From positions 1,426,001 to 1,490,000 of the forward strand of contig NZ_WTYP01000001.1 of NCBI RefSeq assembly GCF_009828095.1: DNA of 64,000 nucleotides, given 5' to 3'. The notes beneath the pieces were generated by a model. It was not told the DNA's origin. It did not search any database and was given only the letters and a program-made list of their open reading frames with translations. This DNA comes from Pontixanthobacter luteolus. GTDB taxonomy: Bacteria; Pseudomonadota; Alphaproteobacteria; Sphingomonadales; Sphingomonadaceae. A program made the position numbers and the translations under genes. Each line of letters starts with the position of its first letter. The stretch's first letter is position 1. Positions 36,901 through 45,691 of this stretch are shown here, piece after piece.

Positions 36901-37728
36901 ATGAACAAAACAAACAACTATCCCACCCTCACCCTGAACGATGATCGCCAGATTCCGCAGCTTGGCTTTGGAACCTGGGAAATCGATGAAGACGATGCCG
37001 CTGGCGCTGTCCGAACCGCGCTGGAAGCCGGTTACTGGCTGATCGATACAGCGGCTATTTATCAGAACGAACGCGGCGTCGGCGAAGGGATCGGCGACTG
37101 GAGCGATATTTTCCTTCAGACCAAGATCTGGAACGAAAGCCAGGGCTATGACCGCACATTGAAGGCGGCAGACAAATGCCTGCAGCGCCTGGGCCGCGAT
37201 CATGTCGATATGTTGCTGATCCATTGGCCGTGCCCGGAGAAAGATCTGTTTGTCGACACCTGGAAGGCGCTGATCGAACTGCGCGACCAAGGCAAGGCGA
37301 AGTCAATCGGCGTGTCCAATTTCCGCGAGCAAGACCTGAAACGGATTGCCGATGAGACAGGCGTTGTGCCCGCGCTCAACCAGATTGAACTGCACCCGAC
37401 ATTCCAGCAGCGTGATATGCGCAAGCTGCACGATGAAATGGGCATCGTCACGCAAAGCTGGTCACCGCTGGGCCAAGGCAACGCCATGGGCAGCGATGCA
37501 GTTAGCAAGATTGCGGAGGAGATCGGCCAGTCCAAAGCTGCGGTGGTTATCCGCTGGCATATCCAGTGCGGATTGAGCACCCTGCCCCGGTCCACCAATC
37601 CTGACCATATCCGGGACAATTTCTCTGCACTGTCATTCGAACTGACCGCCAATCAGATGAAGATGATCGATGACCTTGACGATGCAGATGGCCGGATCGG
37701 TCCGGAACCGGGCAAGTTCAACTCATAA
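36901..37728 (+). CDS. Aldo/keto reductase
   Basis: A 275-residue NADPH-dependent TIM-barrel reductase. The catalytic tetrad is visible as Asp and Tyr in LIDTAAIYQNERGVG, Lys in FLQTKIWN, and His in LLIHWPCP. The C-terminal cofactor segment is VVIRWHIQCGLSTLPRSTNP. The length fits AKR family 5-type enzymes, which reduce small aldehydes and keto acids. The ATG at 36901 lacks a strong ribosome binding site. It sits between hisZ and purA on the opposite strand, so it may be a later insertion into that neighbourhood (inference). Confidence 0.93.
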   Translation: MNKTNNYPTLTLNDDRQIPQLGFGTWEIDEDDAAGAVRTALEAGYWLIDTAAIYQNERGVGEGIGDWSDIFLQTKIWNESQGYDRTLKAADKCLQRLGRDHVDMLLIHWPCPEKDLFVDTWKALIELRDQGKAKSIGVSNFREQDLKRIADETGVVPALNQIELHPTFQQRDMRKLHDEMGIVTQSWSPLGQGNAMGSDAVSKIAEEIGQSKAAVVIRWHIQCGLSTLPRSTNPDHIRDNFSALSFELTANQMKMIDDLDDADGRIGPEPGKFNS

Positions 37729-37787
37729 CCGGTTAGCCGGCGGGGTATGCCAAACGCGCAGACCCCACTGGCAAACAGGCAATGGCT

Positions 37788-38897
37788 TCATAGCGGTTTC
37801 GGCTGCTCGTCTGAAAGGACGTGCGTACAGCCAAGAGCCCCTGCGTCGTCTTCCCCAGACAAGGCAGCAACTGTTCGCCACCCATTGGCACGAAGTGCTG
37901 CCGCCGCTGCGCGGTCATGACCGACCGGCAAGAACAGCGTGTCGCGCTGGCTATCGCTGTCGAGCGCATCAACCAGCCGGTCCACATAGAGAGAGAAACC
38001 GGTCGCAGCCTCGTCGCTGCCGCCAATTGTGTACGTGCCGCCGCGGCCCAATGCGCCGCGCACACCCTGTGCGTAAATCGTAAAGCCGAACCAGCTCTGA
38101 TACTCAAAACCGTGCCGTTCGGTCGGGTCGAGAGTGACGCGCGCGCTGCCGCCAACCCGGCTGGCGATGGTTTTCAGCCCTTCGATCCGTGATGCCAGCG
38201 CACCGCCGGCATCCAGTTCGGCAAGACGAGCGATGGAATCGGAAAAGTCGCCGGTTGCGTAAAGCAGCGGCAAATAGGCGTCGCCGCCGGCAGCCTTCAG
38301 CCCGCCGGCATCCTTGGTATCAAGTTCGCGGCGAACAGCCTCAATCTGGGTTTCGTCCAGCGGCATGGTTTGCGCGGAGAGCGTATCGACAAGATCGGGC
38401 AACGTGAAATCGACCGAGATTCCGATTGCTCCCGCTGCCTTGAGCGATTCAATCGCCAATTCCACCATTTCGGCTGCCGCTGCTGCGCTGTCGGCACCGA
38501 TCAATTCAGCGCCGATCTGCAATCGCTGGCGCGACGGGTCCAGCTGGTCTGCGGTGATCGTCGCAACTTCGCCTGCATAGCACAGCCGCAAGGGACGCGG
38601 GGCGCCAGCGAGCGAGGTCGCGGCAATCCGCCCGACCTGCACCGTCATGTCGGAACGCAGCGCCAGCGTGCGCAGACTGCCGGGATCCACAAAGCGGAAC
38701 ATCCGGCGCGGCGACACACCGTCCATCCGTTCGGCCATCGATTTTTCGAATTCAATCAGCGGCGGACGCACGCGGTCATAGCCGTGTGCGTCCATCGCCT
38801 GCAATGCGGCCCGCATTACACGGGTCGCAATTGCCGCTTCTTCGGGCAAGCGGTCGGAAAGTCCGACTGGCAGCAAGTCGTCGGTCGAATTACTCAT
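37788..38897 (-). CDS. hisZ: ATP phosphoribosyltransferase regulatory subunit HisZ
   Basis: A 369-residue class II aminoacyl-tRNA synthetase paralogue that activates the short form of HisG. Motif-2-like segments are present (RPPLIEFEKSMAERMDG, FRFVDPGSLRTLALRSDMT), and the HisRS anticodon-binding domain is absent. A short HisG must be encoded elsewhere. It is the third gene of serC-serA-hisZ, 42 nt after serA. Confidence 0.93.
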   Translation of the reverse strand: MSNSTDDLLPVGLSDRLPEEAAIATRVMRAALQAMDAHGYDRVRPPLIEFEKSMAERMDGVSPRRMFRFVDPGSLRTLALRSDMTVQVGRIAATSLAGAPRPLRLCYAGEVATITADQLDPSRQRLQIGAELIGADSAAAAAEMVELAIESLKAAGAIGISVDFTLPDLVDTLSAQTMPLDETQIEAVRRELDTKDAGGLKAAGGDAYLPLLYATGDFSDSIARLAELDAGGALASRIEGLKTIASRVGGSARVTLDPTERHGFEYQSWFGFTIYAQGVRGALGRGGTYTIGGSDEAATGFSLYVDRLVDALDSDSQRDTLFLPVGHDRAAAAALRANGWRTVAALSGEDDAGALGCTHVLSDEQPKPL

Positions 38898-38939
38898 AGC
38901 TGTTCACTCATATCGAGCGGGCGCTTGCCCCAAACGTGA

Positions 38940-40523
38940 TCAAAAGGCCAGCGGAGTTACGACTTTGACGCCTTCCAGCGCGCAGGCCTTTTGCACAATG
39001 TCTTGCGGGATCGGCTGATCGACCGAAAGCAGTACCACGGCCTCCCCTCCGCCATCGCGGCGGCCAAGGTTGAAGTTGCCGATATTGATACCGTTTTCGC
39101 CCAGAAGCGAACCGATGCGGCCGATGAAACCCGGCGCATCTTCGTTGACGATATACAGCATATCGCCCTGCAAATCCGCCTCGATACCGATGCCGAAGAT
39201 TTCAACCAGTCGCGGCGCTTCGCTGCCGAACAGCGTGCCCGCCACAGACCGTGCACCCTGACTGGTTTCAACCGTCACGCGCAGCAGCGTGTGATACACG
39301 CCTTCGCGGTCGTGGCGGATTTCGCGAACGTCCAGCCCGCGTTCCTTTGCAAGGTATGGCGCGTTGACCATGTTCACCGTGTCCGAATACTGTTTCATCA
39401 GACCGGCCATCACCGCACCGGTGATCGGTTTGCCGTTCAGATCGGCGGCGGCGCCTTCGCGCTCGATGCTGATCTTGTCGAGATTGCCGTGGGCCAATTG
39501 TCCGACGAGCGAGCCGAGCTTTTCAGCCAGCGACATGTAAGGCTTGAGCTTGGGCGCTTCTTCCGCGCTCAGGCTTGGCATGTTGAGCGCATTGGTGACG
39601 CCGCCATTGACCAGGTAATCGGCCATCTGTTCGGCAACCTGCAGCGCAACATTGACCTGTGCCTCTGTGGTCGAGGCGCCGAGGTGCGGCGTGCAGATGA
39701 AATTCTTGGTGCCGAACAGCGGGTTTTCCTTGGCCGGTTCCTGCGCGAACACGTCGAGAGCAGCGCCTGCGATATGGTCGCTTTCGAGCAGGTCCTTCAG
39801 AGCCGCCTCGTCGATCAGGCCACCGCGGGCGCAATTGACGATACGCACGCCCTGCTTGGTCTTTTCAAGGTTTTCCCGGCTAAGGATATTGCGGGTCTGG
39901 TCGGTCAGCGGCGTGTGCAGCGTGATGAAATCCGCACGGGCCAGAAGCGTGTCGAGGTCAACCTTCTCCACGCCCATTTCCACGGCGCGGTCCTCTGTCA
40001 GGAACGGGTCGAAAGCGACAACCTTCATCTTCAAACCGAGCGCGCGGCTGGCAACGATCGAGCCGATATTGCCGGCACCGATCAGGCCCAGCGTCTTGCC
40101 GGTGACTTCCACACCCATGAACGCGCTTTTCGGCCATTCGCCCTGCTGCGTGCGGGCATCGGCCGCCGGGATCTGGCGAGCCAGCGCCATGATCATCGCA
40201 ATCGCATGTTCCGCGGTGGTGATCGAATTGCCGAATGGGGTGTTCATCACGACCACGCCCTTGCCGCTGGCATAGGGGATATCGACATTGTCGACCCCGA
40301 TACCGGCGCGGCCAATGACCTTCAGATTGGTCGCAGCATCGAGAATTTCAGGGGTGACCGTGGTGGACGAACGGATCGCCAACCCGTCGTATTCGCCAAT
40401 CCGCGCCGCCAATTCTTCCGGTGTTTCGCCGGTGATTACATCGACATCGCAGCCGCGTTCCTGAAAAATGCGGGCGGCGTTCGGGTCCATCTTGTCAGAG
40501 ATGAGTACTTTGGGTTTCGTCAT
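38940..40523 (-). CDS. serA: D-3-phosphoglycerate dehydrogenase
   Basis: A 527-residue long-type PGDH, the first step of serine synthesis. Present are the NAD loop GLIGAGNIGS, NCARGGLIDEAAL, catalytic TPHLGAST, an intervening ASB domain (about 315-450), and a C-terminal ACT domain (VNEDAPGFIGRIGSLLGENG) for allosteric control. The start at 40523 has AAGGAA 7 nt upstream; the frame to 40559 adds 12 residues. It follows serC, with a terminator-like hairpin between them. Confidence 0.97.
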   Translation of the reverse strand: MTKPKVLISDKMDPNAARIFQERGCDVDVITGETPEELAARIGEYDGLAIRSSTTVTPEILDAATNLKVIGRAGIGVDNVDIPYASGKGVVVMNTPFGNSITTAEHAIAMIMALARQIPAADARTQQGEWPKSAFMGVEVTGKTLGLIGAGNIGSIVASRALGLKMKVVAFDPFLTEDRAVEMGVEKVDLDTLLARADFITLHTPLTDQTRNILSRENLEKTKQGVRIVNCARGGLIDEAALKDLLESDHIAGAALDVFAQEPAKENPLFGTKNFICTPHLGASTTEAQVNVALQVAEQMADYLVNGGVTNALNMPSLSAEEAPKLKPYMSLAEKLGSLVGQLAHGNLDKISIEREGAAADLNGKPITGAVMAGLMKQYSDTVNMVNAPYLAKERGLDVREIRHDREGVYHTLLRVTVETSQGARSVAGTLFGSEAPRLVEIFGIGIEADLQGDMLYIVNEDAPGFIGRIGSLLGENGINIGNFNLGRRDGGGEAVVLLSVDQPIPQDIVQKACALEGVKVVTPLAF

Positions 40524-40583
40524 AGAAAATTCCTTCGCAAAATCCGGCGCAGACCGCACAGCGGCCGCGTCAGCGGAAAACGG

Positions 40584-40605
40584 GGCCCCGGGCAGTGCCG
40601 GGGCC
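40584..40605 (-). terminator. Terminator-like hairpin between serC and serA
   Basis: An 8-bp perfect stem (GGCCCCGG and CCGGGGCC) with a 6-nt loop is followed on the minus strand by CCGTTTT. It lies in the 87-nt serC-serA gap, so it may reduce read-through to serA. Confidence 0.45.
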
Positions 40606-40610
40606 GCCGA

Positions 40611-41762
40611 TCATTTCTGGATTTCGGCGTATGCCCATTCAATCCATGGCAGAAGACGCTCGAGGTCTTCCTTCTCCACGGTTCCGCCGCACCAGATGCG
40701 CAGGCTTGGCGGTGCATCGCGGTAGCCGTTGAAATCGTAACCTACGTCACGTTCTTCCAGCATCTTGGCGATGGTCTTGGGCACGGCTGCCTGGTCTTCT
40801 GGCGACAGGCTGTCGTAATAGTCGCCCTGGAACACGAAACACACACCGGTATTGGTGCGTTTTGCCGGGTCGGAAACCATGTTGCGCAGCCACGGTGTCG
40901 CTTCGATCCAGTCGGTCACGACTCTTGCGTTGGCGCTGGCCCGTTCGAACATTGCCTGGCGGCCGCCGAGCGATTTGGCCCATTCCAGCGCGAGAATGTA
41001 ATCCTCGGTCGCCAGCAGGCTGGGTGTGTTGATGGTCGCGCCTTCAAAAATCGCGCGATTGATCTTGTCACCCTTTTTCATGCGGAACAGTTTCGGCAGC
41101 GGCCATTCCGGATCGTAGCTTTCGATACGCGCGACTGCCTTGGGGCTGAGGATCAGCATACCGTGCTGTGCCTCGCTGCCCATCACCTTCTGCCAGCTGA
41201 ACGTGGTCGCATCGAGTTTCGACCAGTCCATTTCCTGCGCGAAGATCGCGCTGGTGGCGTCGTTGATGGTGATACCCTCGCGGCCTTCGGCCAGCCAATC
41301 GGTGTCAGGAATGCGTGCGCCTGAAGTTGTTCCGTTCCAGGTGAACACGACATCGTTGTCCTGCGGAATGCTCGCCAGATCGGGGATTTCGCCGTAATCG
41401 GCATCAAGGACAGTCAGGTCCTTCAGCTTGAGCTGTTTGACCGCGTCCTGAATCCAGACATTGCCGAAGCTTTCCCATGCGGCGACAGTCGCGGGGCGCG
41501 CGCCAAGCATGGTCCACATCGCGCATTCCAGCGCGCCGGTATCCGAACCGGGCATAATGCCGACAAGGTAGTCGTCGGGCACGCCCAACAGTTCACGGGT
41601 CAGATCGATCGCGTATTTCAGGCGCGCCTTGCCGGTTGCCGAACGGTGCGAACGGCCGAGTGCTTCGGTTTTGAGATTGCTCGCCGACCAGCCTTTGAAC
41701 TTGGCAGTTGGTCCGGACGAAAAGAAAGGACGCTCAGGTTTGAGCGCAGGTACGTCAGTCAT
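40611..41762 (-). CDS. serC: Phosphoserine aminotransferase
   Basis: A 383-residue PLP enzyme for the second step of serine synthesis. It is the longer alphaproteobacterial form, with FSSGPTAKFKGW and LGRSHRSATGKARL near the N-terminus. The PLP lysine is in FSWQKVMGSEAQHG. The ATG at 41762 lies 7 nt after GGAGAG, which is part of a hairpin (see the leader entry). It is the first gene of serC-serA-hisZ and is divergent from a glycosyltransferase. Confidence 0.96.
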   Translation of the reverse strand: MTDVPALKPERPFFSSGPTAKFKGWSASNLKTEALGRSHRSATGKARLKYAIDLTRELLGVPDDYLVGIMPGSDTGALECAMWTMLGARPATVAAWESFGNVWIQDAVKQLKLKDLTVLDADYGEIPDLASIPQDNDVVFTWNGTTSGARIPDTDWLAEGREGITINDATSAIFAQEMDWSKLDATTFSWQKVMGSEAQHGMLILSPKAVARIESYDPEWPLPKLFRMKKGDKINRAIFEGATINTPSLLATEDYILALEWAKSLGGRQAMFERASANARVVTDWIEATPWLRNMVSDPAKRTNTGVCFVFQGDYYDSLSPEDQAAVPKTIAKMLEERDVGYDFNGYRDAPPSLRIWCGGTVEKEDLERLLPWIEWAYAEIQK

Positions 41763-41767
41763 GTATT

Positions 41768-41812
41768 CTCTCCTCACAGAGAGCACGCGCGGCGTTGGGA
41801 CCGCGTGGCCCG
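41768..41812 (-). ncRNA. Candidate serC leader RNA motif
   Basis: Directly before serC two hairpins occur. An upstream GC-rich one pairs CACGCGG with CCGCGCGTG around TCCCAACG. A second pairs CTCTC with GAGAG and includes the ribosome binding site. The position, size and two-hairpin layout fit the serC leader motif described upstream of serC in Alphaproteobacteria. I recognise it from memory only. Confidence 0.55.
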
Positions 41813-41947
41813 TCGGCGGCAATAATGTTGCGCCGCAGCATGTCAAGCAGCATCAGCATTTCCCGGCAAATGATCGGTGGAATGCTTTGTGTGCGCGACG
41901 AACTCCGCACTCGCCAAACGCGGTGCGGCAATCTAAAGCGCTGGCAT

Positions 41948-43096
41948 ATGCAGACGTCCGACCTTCGCATCGCGCTCTTCAGCGGCAATTACAATTACGT
42001 TCGCGATGGTGCGAATCAGGCGCTCAACCGTCTGGTTGAATATCTGCTGCGCCAGGGTGCCAGCGTTCGCGTTTACGCGCCGACCGTGGATGAACCCGCG
42101 TTCGAGCCGCAGGGCGACCTCGTCAGCGTACCTTCAGTGCCAATCCCCGGGCGCAGCGAATTCCGTTTCCCGCTTGGTCTGCCGAAAAGCGTGCGCGACG
42201 ACATTGCGAATTTCGATCCCAACATCATTCATGTGGCCTCGCCCGATGTATCATCGCACCGTGCAGTTAGCTGGGCACGCGAACACGACATCCCGATCCT
42301 CGCTTCGGTGCACACGCGGTTCGAAACCTATCCGCGCTATTACGGGCTTGGTTTCACTGAGCCGTGGCTCGAGGCCATTCTGCGCCGGTTCTATCATCGC
42401 TGCGACGGGCTCGTTGCACCATCCGAAAGCCAGATCGAGACTTTGCGCGAACAGGGAATGCATGATGACATTTCCATCTGGTCGCGCGGGGTGGACCGGA
42501 CTGTTTTCGCTTCCCAGAAGCGCGATCTGGAATGGCGCCGCAAACTGGGCATCGAGGACGACGATGTAGCCATCGTTTTTCTTGGCCGTCTGGTGATGGA
42601 GAAGGGTCTCGACGTTTTTGCCGAAACGATTGTGCAGCTGCGCAAGAAACAGGTGCCGCACAAGGTGATGGTCATCGGCGAAGGCCCTGCCCGCAAATGG
42701 TTCGAGAAGAACCTGCCGGGCGGCATCTTCGTCGGCTTTCAGACCGGGCCTGATCTGGGCCGCGCGCTGGCCAGCGGGGATATCTTCTTCAACCCGTCGG
42801 TTACCGAGACCTTCGGCAATGTCACGCTGGAAGCAATGGCGTGCGGTCTGCCGGTTGTCGCAGCCGGTGCGACCGGCTCATCCAGCCTGGTAAATGACGG
42901 GGCTACAGGACGGCTTGTCCCGCATGGATCGCCGGAGAATTTTGCCGAGGCAATCGCGCCTTATTGTCAGGACAACGCGCTGCGCAAGGAGCACGGCGAT
43001 GCCGGTGAAAAACGCAGCCTGGATTTCAGCTGGGATGCAATCAATCAGGCGGTTGCAGATACCTACGTCCGCCTGATCGAAGCACGCAAAACCTGA
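41948..43096 (+). CDS. GT4-type glycosyltransferase
   Basis: A 382-residue GT-B enzyme. The N-terminal acceptor domain starts DLRIALFSGNYNYVRDG. The C-terminal domain has FLGRLVMEKGLDVF and the donor-binding SVTETFGNVTLEAMACGLPVVA with its E-x7-E motif. It resembles mannosyl- and glycolipid-forming GT4 enzymes (PimB/MgtA/SqdX type), but donor and acceptor are not determined. I start at ATG 41948; the frame from 41795 would run through the serC leader. It is divergent from serC. Confidence 0.88.
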   Translation: MQTSDLRIALFSGNYNYVRDGANQALNRLVEYLLRQGASVRVYAPTVDEPAFEPQGDLVSVPSVPIPGRSEFRFPLGLPKSVRDDIANFDPNIIHVASPDVSSHRAVSWAREHDIPILASVHTRFETYPRYYGLGFTEPWLEAILRRFYHRCDGLVAPSESQIETLREQGMHDDISIWSRGVDRTVFASQKRDLEWRRKLGIEDDDVAIVFLGRLVMEKGLDVFAETIVQLRKKQVPHKVMVIGEGPARKWFEKNLPGGIFVGFQTGPDLGRALASGDIFFNPSVTETFGNVTLEAMACGLPVVAAGATGSSSLVNDGATGRLVPHGSPENFAEAIAPYCQDNALRKEHGDAGEKRSLDFSWDAINQAVADTYVRLIEARKT

Positions 43097-43117
43097 GGCG
43101 AATGGCCTCAACGCCCG

Positions 43118-43543
43118 TTAGCGCAAAACCCCTGCGCTGCGCATTTTGACAGCATACCAGAGCATCAGTGCCGTGATCACCCAGATCGATACGGCAAGAA
43201 CGGGATTTTGGAGGCTTTCCGGTGTCTGGGTGAGGACATGCTGATACAGCGAAGTCCCCACCAGCCCGGCAATCGCCACGATTAGCGATGTCACGGCCCA
43301 TCTCGACCTGAGCAGAAGCAGGATCGACCCTGCAAATGCACCCCATACGCCCAGCGCCCAGAACGCATTCGCCCACAGGGGGTAGCTGTCGAAATACGCG
43401 ATCTGGTCAGCCGTCATTCCAAGCGATTCCAGCTTGTCCATCCGCGTTGCCAGATAGGACATGATCCCTATCGAGTTCCAAAGCAGTGTCAGAACACCGA
43501 TCACCCACAGGTGCCACGGTGCTTTACCGGTCGTGCCGTTCAT
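43118..43543 (-). CDS. Small four-helix membrane protein, unknown function
   Basis: A 141-residue integral membrane protein with hydrophobic segments near residues 12-30, 55-77, 83-100 and 113-133. A W-H-L-W start and YFDSYPLWANAFWALGVWGAF between helices one and two recur in a conserved uncharacterised sphingomonad family. GAGGGAGG precedes the ATG. It lies between the glycosyltransferase and the PadR gene on the minus strand. No function can be assigned. Confidence 0.75.
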   Translation of the reverse strand: MNGTTGKAPWHLWVIGVLTLLWNSIGIMSYLATRMDKLESLGMTADQIAYFDSYPLWANAFWALGVWGAFAGSILLLLRSRWAVTSLIVAIAGLVGTSLYQHVLTQTPESLQNPVLAVSIWVITALMLWYAVKMRSAGVLR

Positions 43544-43636
43544 AATTTCCTCCCTCCGCGCAGAATTTTAGCGCGGCTCAATAGGAGGAAGCTAACTCAC
43601 GGCATCCAGACCGGCAAATGCGTTAACCCCCGTGGG

Positions 43637-44260
43637 TCAGAGGCGCTCGATACGCTTTGCTGCCTCGTCGATGATGTCGACGATTTCTTCGATGTCGCCA
43701 TCCTTGAATCCGCCTGCGCGGTACTTGTTCTTGAGCACGCCCGCCAGATTGCCCATCGCACGGAAAAGCTCAGGCGCACGGTGCCGTTCCTCGTCGCCGG
43801 ACATGGCGGTCAGCTTGTGAACGATTGCGGCGATTTCCGCTTCCCGTTCAGCCAGTTCGTCTGTGCCGGCCTGAGTGATCTCAAAGGCCTTTTTGGCTTC
43901 ATCGCCCTTTTTCGGCTTGGCTTCCCTGATCGAACCCTCGTCTGCCAACAATTGCAGAGTAGGATAAACGGCGCCGGGGCTTGGCTCGTAATTGCCGCCG
44001 GTAATCTCGCCGATCGCCTTGATCAGTTCATAGCCGTGACGCGGTTCGTCACCGATCAGCATGAGCAAGGTCAGCCGGAGCTCGCCCGATCCAAATATCC
44101 TGCGCCTGCTACGCGGACCGCGGCCACCCTGACCGCCTCGCCCGCCCCATGGACCGTCACCATCCCAACTGAAACGGCCATCCCAACCGCGTCCTGCGGC
44201 CATCATTGCTGCCATGGGAAAGGCTGCTTTCCACGCTTTCCGATTTTTGTGCAGTCTCAT
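43637..44260 (-). CDS. PadR-family transcriptional regulator
   Basis: A 207-residue protein. A Gly/Arg/Trp-rich N-terminal extension (about residues 1-52, with WGGRGGQGGRGPRSRRR) precedes a PadR winged helix (LRLTLLMLIGDEPRHGYELIKAI, then PSPGAVYPTLQLLADEG). A C-terminal helical dimerisation region follows. Such Gly-rich extensions are common in one PadR subgroup. A 14-bp palindrome lies 35 nt upstream, probably its own operator. It is divergent from rarA. Confidence 0.92.
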   Translation of the reverse strand: MRLHKNRKAWKAAFPMAAMMAAGRGWDGRFSWDGDGPWGGRGGQGGRGPRSRRRIFGSGELRLTLLMLIGDEPRHGYELIKAIGEITGGNYEPSPGAVYPTLQLLADEGSIREAKPKKGDEAKKAFEITQAGTDELAEREAEIAAIVHKLTAMSGDEERHRAPELFRAMGNLAGVLKNKYRAGGFKDGDIEEIVDIIDEAAKRIERL

Positions 44261-44283
44261 ATTCTCGATCCTTCTGATATAAC

Positions 44284-44308
44284 TAAGATAGCTCTAAGAT
44301 ATATCTTA
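44284..44308. promoter_or_regulatory. Probable PadR operator
   Basis: A perfect 14-bp palindrome TAAGATATATCTTA (44295-44308) is preceded by a further TAAGATA 11 bp away (44284-44290). It lies between padR and rarA, where autoregulation of PadR is expected. Confidence 0.65.
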
Positions 44309-44368
44309 AGGCTGTTTGGTCAAGCGATTGGTGCAATCCTTCGGCAAAGTCACTATCTGGATCGACGA

Positions 44369-45691
44369 ATGACTGATTTGTTTGCCGACGACCTCCCGCC
44401 GCCCCCTCCCGCCGATACGCCGCGCGAGGACGCGCCGCTCGCCGATCGCCTTCGCCCGGGCGAGTTGAGCGAAGTGGTCGGGCAGGATCATTTGACTGGC
44501 GAAGAGGGCGCAATCGGGCGCATGGTCGCGGCGGGGCGGCTGTCTTCCATGATACTCTGGGGTCCGCCGGGCACAGGCAAGACGACAACCGCACGGTTGC
44601 TTGCTGATGCTGTCGGCATGCGGTTCGAGGCGATAAGCGCGGTTTTTTCTGGGGTGGCAGACCTGAAGAAGGCATTCGCCGCCGCAGACAAGGCAGCCGA
44701 TGCAGGCCAGCGCACATTGTTGTTCGTTGACGAAATCCACCGCTTCAACCGGTCCCAGCAGGACGGTTTTCTGCCCTTTGTCGAACGTGGCACGGTAACG
44801 CTGGTCGGCGCGACCACCGAGAATCCCAGTTTCGCACTGAACGCCGCGCTGCTCAGCCGCGCGCAGGTGCTGATCCTGAGGCGGCTCGACAATTCCGCAC
44901 TGTCGATCCTTCTGGAACGGGCAGAGGGCCTGGAGGGCCCCCTCCCCTTGAACCCCGACGCACGCGAGGCGCTGGTGGCATCCGCCGATGGAGACGGGCG
45001 CTTCCTGCTCAACCAGGCCGAGACACTTTACGCGGCGAAGATCGAAACACCGCTCGATCCGGCGGGGCTAGGTAAATTCCTGCAGCGGCGTGTTGCCGTT
45101 TACGACAAGGATCGTGACGGTCACTACAATCTGATTTCCGCGCTGCATAAAAGCCTGCGCGGGTCAGATCCGCAGGCCGCGCTCTATTACATGGCCCGTA
45201 TGCTGACCGCCGGGGAGGAGCCGCGCTATGTCCTTAGGCGTCTGGTCCGTTTCGCCAGCGAGGATATCGGGCTGGCCGATCCACAGGCCCTGACCCAGTG
45301 CCTCGCGGCTAAGGATGCCTATGAATTCCTCGGCAGTCCGGAAGGCGAATTGGCCATCGTGCAAGCGTGCCTGTATCTGGCGACCGCGCCGAAATCGAAC
45401 GCCGCCTATGCCGCGCAAAAGGCCGCTTTCAAAAGCGCCCGCGAAACCGGCAGCCTCATGCCGCCGCAGAACATACTGAACGCACCAACCAAGCTGATGA
45501 AAGATATCGGCTACGGCGAAGGCTATTCCTACGATCACAATGCCGAAGGCGGTTTTTCCGGCGACAATTACTGGCCTGACGAGATGGAGCCGCAGGAATA
45601 TTACCAACCGGTTGAGCGCGGGTTTGAACGTAAGGTGCGCGAACGCATGGAATGGTGGGACCGGAAACGGACCGAACTGCGCAGCCGATGA
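44369..45691 (+). CDS. rarA: Replication-associated recombination protein RarA (MgsA)
   Basis: A 440-residue AAA+ ATPase acting at stalled forks. The P-loop is in LWGPPGTGKTT (residues 63-73), Walker B is in FVDEIHRFNRSQQDGFLP, and sensor 1 is in GATTENPSFALN. The C-terminal tetramerisation part has GSDPQAALYYMARML. The N-terminus is Pro-rich (LPPPPPADTP). ATG 44369 is the right start. The same frame stays open upstream to 43511, but that part lies antisense to padR. Its stop overlaps the next ATG. Confidence 0.95.
   Translation: MTDLFADDLPPPPPADTPREDAPLADRLRPGELSEVVGQDHLTGEEGAIGRMVAAGRLSSMILWGPPGTGKTTTARLLADAVGMRFEAISAVFSGVADLKKAFAAADKAADAGQRTLLFVDEIHRFNRSQQDGFLPFVERGTVTLVGATTENPSFALNAALLSRAQVLILRRLDNSALSILLERAEGLEGPLPLNPDAREALVASADGDGRFLLNQAETLYAAKIETPLDPAGLGKFLQRRVAVYDKDRDGHYNLISALHKSLRGSDPQAALYYMARMLTAGEEPRYVLRRLVRFASEDIGLADPQALTQCLAAKDAYEFLGSPEGELAIVQACLYLATAPKSNAAYAAQKAAFKSARETGSLMPPQNILNAPTKLMKDIGYGEGYSYDHNAEGGFSGDNYWPDEMEPQEYYQPVERGFERKVRERMEWWDRKRTELRSR

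Noticed and set aside
38991-41324. 777-residue open frame opposite serA and serC
   Set aside because: Antisense to two well-identified enzymes; the long frame is a codon-bias artefact.
43511-44368. 5' extension of the rarA reading frame by 286 codons
   Set aside because: It runs antisense through padR and shows no RarA similarity; the family start is at 44369.
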